Shown here: piece by piece, positions 19,772-26,519 of the stretch
Layout: the number at the start of each line of letters is the position of its first letter
Position numbering within the stretch: position 1 is the first letter of the stretch
IMG/VR virus record: IMGVR_UViG_3300048839_000203
Span: 1-38,173 of that record
Reading direction: 5' to 3' (one strand)
Origin: a virus
Length of the DNA stretch: 38,173 bases
The notes under the pieces: generated by a model
Databases searched by the model: none
What the model was told of the DNA's origin: nothing
The model's input: the letters and a program-made list of their open reading frames with translations, nothing else
Program-made: the position numbers and the translations under genes

Positions 19772-20191
19772 ATGTACGAAATAATCCGCATCTGGAGCCT
19801 GGTAACCGCCCCCATCCATGAGCTCGGACACATGATATTCGGCTGGCTATCCTTCAACCCGGCCATGATTACATCGTGGAACGAAACGACCGCTATGCGC
19901 TACGGGTTCATGATCCAGATTGGCGGCTATCTTTTCGATGCAATATTCCCGGCATTGTTATCCTACAGGTTCAGGCGTCACCCTTGGGTACACGCCTTCA
20001 CTACGTTTCATGTCGTGACAATGTTTTATAGCATCCCTTACCAGGGAGACTTCAAAACAAACACCACTGGCCCCATGCTTATATGGGTGCTCGGCGGCAT
20101 TCTATCATTGGTAGTTATCCTGTATTCCTTGATTGCCGGACTGCAAGATAGATCAGAGACCAGAAAACAAGCCCGGCCAACAAGGGCTTAA
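19772..20191 (+). CDS. Integral membrane protein with HELGH motif (M50-like)
   Basis: A 139-residue membrane protein. HELGHMIFGWLSF at residues about 14-26 is a HExxH zinc motif inside a hydrophobic segment, as in M50/site-2 proteases and related intramembrane proteins. Further spans are around FMIQIGGYLFDAIFPALL and MLIWVLGGILSLVVILYSLIAG. An FDAIFP segment could supply the Asp ligand that M50 enzymes carry in NxxPxxxxDG, but the match is weak. ATG at 19772 follows AAGGAGG. A phage gene of this kind is unusual. Its stop codon is shared with the opposing left arm (TTAA). Confidence 0.65.
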   Translation: MYEIIRIWSLVTAPIHELGHMIFGWLSFNPAMITSWNETTAMRYGFMIQIGGYLFDAIFPALLSYRFRRHPWVHAFTTFHVVTMFYSIPYQGDFKTNTTGPMLIWVLGGILSLVVILYSLIAGLQDRSETRKQARPTRA

Positions 20192-20772
20192 TGCGTGAGC
20201 TCTCGCCACTTGGCATAGTATTCCTTGTAATCGGCAAGTGTTTTGAAGTGCCGCTGTTGCGGCTCAACCATGTTACCCGCCGCCCATGCGTTGTCATAGG
20301 CGTTCATGGGACCACCAGCCTTGACTATCATTTCTGTGGTCATCGTACCACCTGTGGCCGGTGTAGCCTCACGCGGTGCCAATGCGCTGCCAAGTATCCC
20401 CATTCCACCAGTGACAGTATTTGAAGCCGTGCCGGTTGTAGTGGGTTCGGGTTGATTGAACGCTGCCCAAATTGAATCACGCTCGCCGGGGTCTATGAGG
20501 CCGTACCCTGCTGCGGCATCAAACAAGGCATTGATATCACCTGCTCCATACTTGGCATAGGCGGCCTGCGGGCCCTCGCTCCTGAGCGTTGCGATGAACT
20601 CACTGGCTTGATTGAAGTCTTTTGAAAGCTGCTGCGTCTGCGGTCCGGGAAGCCGGGTATTGTCTCCCCATGATATTTTGGGAAGGTTCCATGCGGGCTT
20701 TTTCGGCTGGAAGTAGTCGGATATTGCCGTGATCCTCTCGCTTTGCGCTGACGGGTTGTTATAATCTGACAT
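20188..20772 (-). CDS. Hypothetical protein, last gene of the left arm
   Basis: A 194-residue protein with a Pro/Gln-rich start, a helical middle (FNQASEFIATLRSEG) and a Thr/Gly/Ala-rich low-complexity segment (residues about 110-150). The composition resembles virion proteins, and the MSDYNNP start recalls the MSDVNYN start of the gp20-like protein, but I see no real homology. ATG at 20772 has GGAGG upstream. The TAA stop overlaps the TAA of the converging right arm. Function unknown; a minor virion or lysis accessory protein is possible. Confidence 0.6.
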   Translation of the reverse strand: MSDYNNPSAQSERITAISDYFQPKKPAWNLPKISWGDNTRLPGPQTQQLSKDFNQASEFIATLRSEGPQAAYAKYGAGDINALFDAAAGYGLIDPGERDSIWAAFNQPEPTTTGTASNTVTGGMGILGSALAPREATPATGGTMTTEMIVKAGGPMNAYDNAWAAGNMVEPQQRHFKTLADYKEYYAKWRELTH

Positions 20773-21200
20773 TACATACCTCCTAGAATATCGCCAGGAT
20801 TATCAGCACTATCGACAAGGCTGTCGAGCCTGCTGCCCATAGTTTCAAGCGCAGTATTCGCCGCTCTAATAGTTTCAACATGCGCCCGGATTGCGCCAGC
20901 AAGTCCTCGTATCTGTGCAGTGACTGTGCCGAGTCTTCCAATGCCAGCGAGGCTTTCTTCAAGTCCTCTTGCACTGTCATCAATTGCACTCTGAGCGATT
21001 CCAATTCCCTCTCTGACAAGCTCGCCAGTTCGTCTAGCATCCTCGAGATCTCGTCCAAGCTGGTCAAGCTGTCCTCGATACTCGGCAATGGCGTAATCCT
21101 TGATTCTGCCCATCCTTGAGCTTCCAAGCCAGAATCCGCTGCCAAAGGCAATGCAAGCGCACAAAGCAACAATACCGACAATAGCCATAGTTTTCTGCAC
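20772..21200 (-). CDS. Overlapping second frame: spanin-like coiled-coil protein (uncertain)
   Basis: This 142-codon frame lies almost wholly over the 20783-21205 gene. It starts at GTG 21200 with a hydrophobic anchor (MAIVGIVALCACIAFGSGFWLG) and continues as a helical, coiled-coil-like periplasmic part, the plan of an inner-membrane spanin. Its stop overlaps the next start as TAATG, as real genes here do. Against it: it uses many AGA, CGA and GGA codons that neighbours use sparingly, and a shifted hydrophobic or coiled-coil sequence easily looks hydrophobic again. It is either an overprinted second spanin or a chance frame. Confidence 0.4.
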   Translation of the reverse strand: MQKTMAIVGIVALCACIAFGSGFWLGSSRMGRIKDYAIAEYRGQLDQLGRDLEDARRTGELVREGIGIAQSAIDDSARGLEESLAGIGRLGTVTAQIRGLAGAIRAHVETIRAANTALETMGSRLDSLVDSADNPGDILGGM

Positions 21201-21205
21201 ATCAT
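20783..21205 (-). CDS. Spanin/lysis-type protein: signal peptide, coiled coil, C-terminal span
   Basis: A 140-residue protein with a cleavable-looking signal peptide (KLWLLSVLLLCALALPLAA then D), about 90 residues of strong coiled coil (DEISRMLDELASLSERELES, VQEDLKKASLALEDSAQSL), and a C-terminal membrane span (LWAAGSTALSIVLIILAIF). The plan fits envelope-spanning lysis proteins. ATG at 21205 overlaps the stop of the holin-like gene as ATGA with AAAGG upstream, and codon use resembles the neighbours, so I take this as the main gene of the overlapping pair. Confidence 0.65.
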   Translation of the reverse strand: MMCRKLWLLSVLLLCALALPLAADSGLEAQGWAESRITPLPSIEDSLTSLDEISRMLDELASLSERELESLRVQLMTVQEDLKKASLALEDSAQSLHRYEDLLAQSGRMLKLLERRILRLKLWAAGSTALSIVLIILAIF

Positions 21206-21387
21206 TTCCCTTTCGTGTACGAATCGGCGGCTATGTACCCGCCTGCCACTCCCACCAGCAACGGGAACGCCGTCCCCATACCGCCGGGAATGTCTCCAGC
21301 TACCACGCCGTAGCCTATTATGACAGAGCATGCCACCATAGCCCATAGGCATACCCACCATCGCCGCGATTGCCATTTGTTGTACAT
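21202..21387 (-). CDS. Holin candidate (two membrane spans)
   Basis: A 61-residue protein with a basic start (MYNKWQSRRWW), two hydrophobic segments (VCLWAMVACSVIIGYGVVAG and TAFPLLVGVAGGYIAADS) and a charged end (YTKGK). Size, hairpin topology and position directly between the peptidoglycan peptidase and the spanin-like gene fit a class II holin, which would time lysis by opening the inner membrane. ATG at 21387 lies 3 bases after the peptidase stop. No dual-start motif is seen. Confidence 0.65.
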   Translation of the reverse strand: MYNKWQSRRWWVCLWAMVACSVIIGYGVVAGDIPGGMGTAFPLLVGVAGGYIAADSYTKGK

Positions 21388-21390
21388 CTT

Positions 21391-21855
21391 TTACACCTCG
21401 AAAGCTATGCAGATATGATACCCGTAGCCGTATGGGTCATTGGCTACCCGGATCACGCGCCCGGGCATTGAACGGTTCCAGTGGATGTCATAATGGTCTT
21501 TTGTAACCCGTCGGTCAACCGGCACCAGATCGAATCCATGATGAACCTTGCGGGTTTGAAGGTAGTAATCAAGCTCGGCATATGCGGTAGTGACAACAAG
21601 CGGAACTGAAAACATGTCATCGTCAAGAAAGTATAGAAGCTGTTTGACCGGCGCGGCGGCGGGCTTTTCGGCTTCGATATCGTGCAGGCTGTACATGCCT
21701 GCGTTTTCGCCCCGGGTCAGGTCAAGGTGCAAGTGCGCGGCGGTACTCTGGCCTGAGTTGCCCATGCGGCCTACCATTTGGCCTTCAGTGATTATGTCTC
21801 CAACTTTCCATCGTGGTAGGCTGTCAAGGTGGGCAAAGCGGGCTGTCAGGATCAT
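21391..21855 (-). CDS. M23 peptidoglycan endopeptidase, circularly permuted (endolysin candidate)
   Basis: All parts of one LytM/M23 zinc-peptidase domain are present in 154 residues, but in swapped order. Residues 4-47 are the usual second half: TARFAHLDSL, a VGDIITEGQMVG strand pair, GNSGQS and HLHLDL (H41, H43). Residues about 86-154 are the usual first half: VVTTAYAELDY, HHGFDL (H105, D109 of HxxxD), then PGRVIRVANDPYGYGYHICI. Joining the C-terminus FEV to the N-terminus MILTARFAHL restores the normal order. All zinc and catalytic residues remain. The start is ATG 21855 or GTG 21858, overlapping the previous stop. No signal peptide, so a holin would be needed. Confidence 0.8.
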   Translation of the reverse strand: MILTARFAHLDSLPRWKVGDIITEGQMVGRMGNSGQSTAAHLHLDLTRGENAGMYSLHDIEAEKPAAAPVKQLLYFLDDDMFSVPLVVTTAYAELDYYLQTRKVHHGFDLVPVDRRVTKDHYDIHWNRSMPGRVIRVANDPYGYGYHICIAFEV

Positions 21856-22193
21856 CACAAACGCCCTATCAGGAACTCATCATATTCATCGAATGCCGCC
21901 GTTATGAGCTCCCTGGCTGTAGTAACATTGCCGTTACATTTACCGTCCTGCAATGCCTCCAGTGTAGCCTTATGTGCTGCAAGCTGTGGCCGTTGTAGCT
22001 TGGCAATCGCTCCGATGGCAGACATGTGCTTTGTATCTGCCTGTGACAACAATTCAACGCTTATGGTCAGTTGGTTTATGTTTTTTGACATGGTTTTCAA
22101 ACTATCAATAATCTTGAACATGCCTCGGACGGCAGAACCGGCAAGCGCAATGATGACTGCTGTGATGAATACGGCCCATGGATCAGTCGGCAT
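21855..22193 (-). CDS. Small anchored helical protein before the peptidase
   Basis: A 112-residue protein with an N-terminal hydrophobic segment (WAVFITAVIIALAGSAV) followed by a long helical part (FKIIDSLKTMSKNINQLTIS and onward). The topology, one span and a coiled-coil tail, resembles small phage proteins often placed beside lysis genes, including some holin-like or antiholin-like proteins, but no family is recognised. ATG at 22193; its stop overlaps the start of the peptidase gene by one to four bases, so the two are coupled. Confidence 0.55.
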   Translation of the reverse strand: MPTDPWAVFITAVIIALAGSAVRGMFKIIDSLKTMSKNINQLTISVELLSQADTKHMSAIGAIAKLQRPQLAAHKATLEALQDGKCNGNVTTARELITAAFDEYDEFLIGRL

Positions 22194-22218
22194 GTTTCAA
22201 CCTCTTTCTGTTCAAAAA

Positions 22219-22875
22219 CTATAGTACAGGATCAGTGATAGGCTCAGGTTCAGGATACAATCTCCCGGCCACCATGTAGGTCAATCCGCCATCGGCCATG
22301 ACCTGAATCTCGTACACCGCCCGGCGCTCGATAAACTCTGCCTCGGTTTCAAGGTGTTCCTCATATTTGATTATCCCTGTATCGGTATAGATCAGATACA
22401 ACGCGTATTTTTCATAAGCTGGCCGTTCGTCAATAACAGGTATTGGTGGAGGTGGGACTCGATCAACATACAATACGCCCCCGGATGCCATAGCCTGGAA
22501 GCGCCAGACTTCTCGACGGTCGGATAGATCAACGCGCGGCCAGTCAAGATATTCTGCTATGATGTCGTGGGTCGTGGGATCGACTATGTACGCATCGGCG
22601 GGCGGGGCTTCCTCAATTGGGACAATTTCTTCGCCTTCGATCAGGAATAGTTGGTCTTCGGTGTGCGTGAGATTGTATTCCTCGGCGTAATCGGCATAGC
22701 TCTGGATCGTGGTTACTGATCGTGAAACTGCCCTGGATTCAACATATCCCTCTTGCACAATCTCCCATGCTGAGTTGTAAAGGCGGACGTTGATTGGATC
22801 TGGAGTAATGTTGACCGTTTCGGTGCAAGAAAAAAGCAATGGCAACAGGAAGATCATTAAGATTTTATACTTCAT
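22219..22875 (-). CDS. Putative lipoprotein
   Basis: A 218-residue protein with a signal peptide and lipobox (MIFLLPLLFSC, Cys at about residue 17), so it would be lipid-anchored in the envelope. The mature part contains two similar stretches of the kind REVWRFQAMASGG and RAVYEIQVMADGG, each followed by a short strand, which points to an internal duplication of about 70-80 residues. A proline-rich linker (DRVPPPPIP) lies between them. ATG at 22875 overlaps the previous stop. Phage lipoproteins often block superinfection at the receptor; here this is inference from location and signal only. Confidence 0.65.
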   Translation of the reverse strand: MKYKILMIFLLPLLFSCTETVNITPDPINVRLYNSAWEIVQEGYVESRAVSRSVTTIQSYADYAEEYNLTHTEDQLFLIEGEEIVPIEEAPPADAYIVDPTTHDIIAEYLDWPRVDLSDRREVWRFQAMASGGVLYVDRVPPPPIPVIDERPAYEKYALYLIYTDTGIIKYEEHLETEAEFIERRAVYEIQVMADGGLTYMVAGRLYPEPEPITDPVL

Positions 22876-23053
22876 CGGCCGGCTCCTTTTCAGGCTCCGG
22901 GAAGGTAAAAGGCACGTCACCCTTGTACGGCACCCATGGCCAGCCTCGGTTCATTGCTTCCAGTTCGTACAGTGGCCAGTCACGTGCCAATTCCTCATCG
23001 GTCAACTCTTTGGCGTGGGCTATCTCGGTTTCATTGTGCAAACATACAAACAT
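22865..23053 (-). CDS. Small hypothetical protein after the tailspike gene
   Basis: A 62-residue acidic protein (FVCLHNETEIAHAKELTDEE near its start, then PLYELEAMNRGWPW). No motif recognised; proteins of this style, which end a tail-fibre operon, are sometimes chaperones for fibre assembly, but I have no direct sign of that. ATG at 23053 has AGGAG upstream; the end overlaps the lipoprotein start by 11 bases. Confidence 0.6.
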   Translation of the reverse strand: MFVCLHNETEIAHAKELTDEELARDWPLYELEAMNRGWPWVPYKGDVPFTFPEPEKEPADEV

Positions 23054-23074
23054 GTATTACTCCTTTATTACCGT

Positions 23075-24289
23075 TTACGGTATATAGACTGCGCCCCAGG
23101 TATAGGCGTACTGGCCTGCGGTTCGGGGGTCGGTGGTTTTTCCAGTGCGGGGTGTGCCGTTGATGGTGTCTGTGGAAACATTAAGCACATTGCCTGTTCT
23201 ATCTCCAAAAGCTGCCGTGGCGCCCATTACTGGGGTATTATCAGACAAGCCCAATATAGATGTTTGGCCGCCTTTTAAAACATGCCTATGTGACTGCCCC
23301 CGATCCATCTTCCTGAATCCGCCGACCACTTCCCCGCCTGCATCCCCTGCGGCCACGCCGACGAATCCGGCAATTCGTAACAGGCGGGCGGTTGTAGCGG
23401 CCCCGGCCACTCGGTACGTATAGCATGTTGCCGTCTGTGCGCCTGCTGGAGGGTTGACGGAGACGGTCAAAGTCCGCGCCACGGCGTCGGCCCCGGTTAT
23501 GGCATAGTCAACACCGGATATTGTAATGGTTCTTTGCGCGGCGGCTACGGCATAGGTAGCGCCGTTGAGGAAGTTGGCAATTTCTCCGGTGTCTATGTAG
23601 TTTGTGACGATTGCGTCATTGATGATCAAAGAGATTAAAGCGGTATCGCCTAGGCCGAAGGTCAGGACATTACCAGCCACGGTCACCGCATGGTCAGTTA
23701 CTCCCAAAACACTAGCCGCTTGGTTACGCAAGGCCGGAACCAAGGCCGGGTAATTTGCCTCCAATATATCCTGATCGACATTTCTCGGCACGGCAGGGAA
23801 TGACTCACTCGGAGTCAACACCAATTCAGACAGAACCAACTCACCCAGAACGTGACTGTTTTGTATTGCAAATGCGGTCGTGGCAAGTTGTGTATCTACT
23901 GTCGAAAGCGCAGCAGTCGGGGCGGTCGGGGTTCCAATAAATACAGGGGAATCTAAATCGGCCTTGTTTATAACGGTATTCTGTAAAATCGTTACTTGGT
24001 CAATGACATTCAGGTTGGAAAATATTACTACGCCGTTCTTGTTGCGTACCAGGATTGAAAAATCACCAGGAGCGGCGTACAGGAACCCCGCCGCGCCATT
24101 GCGTGCCGGATATCCCCGTGTCGTGCGTATGTTCGTTGCGGGCATGGTAAGCGCTTCGTCCCAATATACCTGCCGAGGATTGGACAAAGGATTCAATCCG
24201 GCCACGCCGATATTGATATAGCCGTTTTCTAGGGGCAAGCCGTCGGTATCGGTGAAGACTGGAAATGGAGAACTGATCAAGGTACTCAT
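23075..24289 (-). CDS. Tailspike/tail fibre with P22-type head-binding domain
   Basis: A 404-residue receptor-binding protein. Residues 1 to about 95 match the P22 tailspike head-binding domain: FPVFTDTDGLPLENGYINIG, then PRQVYWDEALTMP and GYPARNGAAGFLY, ending DFSILVRNKNGVVIFSN. The middle is beta-rich and repetitive without the long beta-helix of P22 gp9. The end (GQSHRHVLKGG and TAGQYAYTWGAVYIP) resembles tail-collar or fibre tips. At this size it looks like a fibre-type protein fixed to the tail by a P22 adaptor domain. ATG at 24289 follows GAGGGGG. Confidence 0.85.
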   Translation of the reverse strand: MSTLISSPFPVFTDTDGLPLENGYINIGVAGLNPLSNPRQVYWDEALTMPATNIRTTRGYPARNGAAGFLYAAPGDFSILVRNKNGVVIFSNLNVIDQVTILQNTVINKADLDSPVFIGTPTAPTAALSTVDTQLATTAFAIQNSHVLGELVLSELVLTPSESFPAVPRNVDQDILEANYPALVPALRNQAASVLGVTDHAVTVAGNVLTFGLGDTALISLIINDAIVTNYIDTGEIANFLNGATYAVAAAQRTITISGVDYAITGADAVARTLTVSVNPPAGAQTATCYTYRVAGAATTARLLRIAGFVGVAAGDAGGEVVGGFRKMDRGQSHRHVLKGGQTSILGLSDNTPVMGATAAFGDRTGNVLNVSTDTINGTPRTGKTTDPRTAGQYAYTWGAVYIP

Positions 24290-24345
24290 GCTGCCCCCTC
24301 GGTGATAGTATCATAAACATTGGTATTTGTAAAGATTTGTTTCAT
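24286..24345 (-). CDS. 19-residue micro-gene between gp16-like and tailspike genes
   Basis: A frame of 19 codons (MKQIFTNTNVYDTITEGAA) that starts in a TAATG overlap with the previous stop and ends in an ATGA overlap with the tailspike start. It fills the gap exactly, which suggests either a real micro-protein or a coupling leader that brings ribosomes to the tailspike start. The sequence itself has no recognisable feature. Confidence 0.35.
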   Translation of the reverse strand: MKQIFTNTNVYDTITEGAA

Positions 24346-26519
24346 TACTTGGCTCCCGCCGTGTCCATTGTCCTCGTTGATGCCGCTGGTCTGGTCGTCG
24401 TGTCCACCGCCTGCACCGCCTGGGCCGCTTCAAGTAAACGCTTGAACAATGCTTGTTCCTCAGCGCTTCCTGGTTTGACTTTGGGAATCTGTGCCAGGAT
24501 GTTTCGCACCGGTGCCGATTCATAGACACGAGCGGCCAACCCTGCCCCGCCGACCGTTCCCATCGCACCGATAAACCCTTCCGGGCCACCGCCAAAGTAG
24601 GAGGCTAACCCCGCGCCACCCATGACGCCAAGTGGTACGACAGCCTGCACGCCTGTTGGGGGATTCAATGCCGCCTGACTTGCCCTCTGGGTTGCCTTCA
24701 ATACCCGCCCCAATCCCTCTACGGCTTGTAAGTCGTCACCACTAAAGAATACACCTACCGGGTCGCCAGAGTTTTTCAATCGCTTGATCTCGCTAACAAA
24801 TTTCTCTGGTGATGAATCCTCGCCGACCTTTTTGGCCACTTCCTGCATGACTGCCGTACGAGCTGACGCGCGGCCCCGTGCTGTAAGGTTGCGGTTCAAA
24901 GCCTGGATGACTGAGCGGTCTTTATTGAAAAGCATATTCTTGACCACCTCGGGGCGCGTCATGCCCTGGTCAAGTGTGTTTTCAAGTATCTTGAGTTCAA
25001 GCTCTTTGAAAAGTTTCGTCTCTTCCTTGTTGGCAATTCCCCACTTGGCCTTTGCCTGCGCCCCGCCAGCCTGGCCTATGAAGTCGGTCAGATCATCCCG
25101 GACTGCATCGTAGGTTTTTTTGAGTTCCGAACCCATGACCCGCTTTACCGCGCCAAGCTCCGGAGCATCGAATACATCACCTAGCATCTGTTTGTTTGTC
25201 AGGATATTTTCAGGCGATTGATTCTGTATTGCAGCTTTCCAGTTGTTCAGTTTGGCTATGGCCGGGGCCACTTCCTCGTTGTTCAGTCCATTGAGGTATG
25301 CAATGGAATCATCTATGCTTTTCAGTGTCTTTGTCATCGGGACAGTGACGCCGGGCTTGGCATTGGCCACACTTTCCAACGCCTCTTGTTTCATGTTCTC
25401 CCATCGCACAAAGTTGTCTGCACGCTTTGTCACTAGATCCCGCATGACATCATCGGAAGCCGCTGCCGCATCATCTGCCCCGAACTGGCGCAGAATATCT
25501 TTGACAGCCGATACTCTATGGGATTGTTGCGTATCCCTGACCGGCCCGGTTCCAATCACTGGGATCTTTTCGCTGAGGCTCTGGACATTGCGGCCAACGA
25601 AAGTTTTGGGCGGGATGACGTCGCTGGTCATGAGTGGAACCCCGGCCCGGTTGGCCTCGCCGATTATGGCGGGGGCAGGGGTGGGACGTAGCAGCATGGC
25701 ATTTCCCGCTGCTGATCCCAAAGCGCCACCGGCAAGCCCGGCTCCAAACTGTGCAACCGGCCCGGCACCCATCTGTGCGGCCACCCCGGCCCCGGCAGAG
25801 GCCCCGGCCCCGCCAAGAATCTGCTGCAGCGGCCCGGATGACAAAGCCTGCCCGACAAGCCCGCGCGTGGTAGGGGATAGGCCCATGCCTGACATAAGCG
25901 CCTGACCCAATGCCACTGATCCGCCTGCCTGAGCCGTTCCGCTGGCCACGGTCTGAACAAGTTTCTCCGCTTCGGTTTTTGGCTCGGCCACTCCGATTCG
26001 GGTAAAAAGATCTTCTATGGCGTCGGTCGGAAGAGTGTATTTCGTTCCGAACATTTTATTGATCCCGGATACCAGCGGATCTCCGGCCAGCTGTGCAAGT
26101 CCCATCGCCCCGGCTCCGGCTGCGGCTCCGGCAACTGTTCCGACTCCGGGAACCACTGAACCGGCAGCGCCTCCGAGTGCGGCCCCTACTGCTATCGGAC
26201 CGGCTCCCCTGACTACGCCGCCCATCATGTTCATTGCGGTTTCGGGAATGTTTTCCACACGTGGGGGCGACATGACAATATCCTGGACGCGGCCTTGGGG
26301 GCCTTGTGCCATTGGGTCTGGGCCGGCAGGAGTTTGTCCTGGTGCTGTTGCGGTGGGCTGTGGCTGTGCGGGTTGAGCTGCGCCGCTGAACGTCCTTGAC
26401 TTCTGACCAGAGGCCCGCATCTGAGCCACCATGTCCCGGAGTTGCTGGTCGGTAGGTGCAATGTCGTCGGGAATATCGCTTATGACTATTCCGTCTTTCG
26501 TGACTATTTCATGCGGCAT
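24345..26519 (-). CDS. Ejection protein, gp16-like (large internal virion protein)
   Basis: A 724-residue protein in the position of P22 gp16, after gp7- and gp20-like genes and before the tailspike. It has a Pro/Gln/Ala-rich start, a long Gly/Ala-rich stretch with repeated GAGAG-type hydrophobic helices (residues about 95-270; candidate membrane-interacting), a helical, charged middle (VKNMLFNKDRSVIQALNRN and FVSEIKRLKNSGDPVGVFF), and a second Gly/Ala hydrophobic tract near the end. That outline fits a protein ejected from the capsid that crosses the host envelope to help DNA in. Start overlaps the previous stop as TAATG. Assigned by position and composition, not by motif. Confidence 0.7.
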   Translation of the reverse strand: MPHEIVTKDGIVISDIPDDIAPTDQQLRDMVAQMRASGQKSRTFSGAAQPAQPQPTATAPGQTPAGPDPMAQGPQGRVQDIVMSPPRVENIPETAMNMMGGVVRGAGPIAVGAALGGAAGSVVPGVGTVAGAAAGAGAMGLAQLAGDPLVSGINKMFGTKYTLPTDAIEDLFTRIGVAEPKTEAEKLVQTVASGTAQAGGSVALGQALMSGMGLSPTTRGLVGQALSSGPLQQILGGAGASAGAGVAAQMGAGPVAQFGAGLAGGALGSAAGNAMLLRPTPAPAIIGEANRAGVPLMTSDVIPPKTFVGRNVQSLSEKIPVIGTGPVRDTQQSHRVSAVKDILRQFGADDAAAASDDVMRDLVTKRADNFVRWENMKQEALESVANAKPGVTVPMTKTLKSIDDSIAYLNGLNNEEVAPAIAKLNNWKAAIQNQSPENILTNKQMLGDVFDAPELGAVKRVMGSELKKTYDAVRDDLTDFIGQAGGAQAKAKWGIANKEETKLFKELELKILENTLDQGMTRPEVVKNMLFNKDRSVIQALNRNLTARGRASARTAVMQEVAKKVGEDSSPEKFVSEIKRLKNSGDPVGVFFSGDDLQAVEGLGRVLKATQRASQAALNPPTGVQAVVPLGVMGGAGLASYFGGGPEGFIGAMGTVGGAGLAARVYESAPVRNILAQIPKVKPGSAEEQALFKRLLEAAQAVQAVDTTTRPAASTRTMDTAGAK

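Noticed and set aside
5779-20191. Integrase, CI-type repressor, transposase, reverse transcriptase or diversity-generating element
   Set aside because: I looked for tyrosine or serine recombinase, DDE and YxDD motifs in all main frames of this arm and the left arm and saw none.
25243-25905. Plus-strand frame of 220 codons inside the gp16-like gene
   Set aside because: Antisense shadow of a Gly/Ala-rich coding stretch; no ribosome-binding site or domain.
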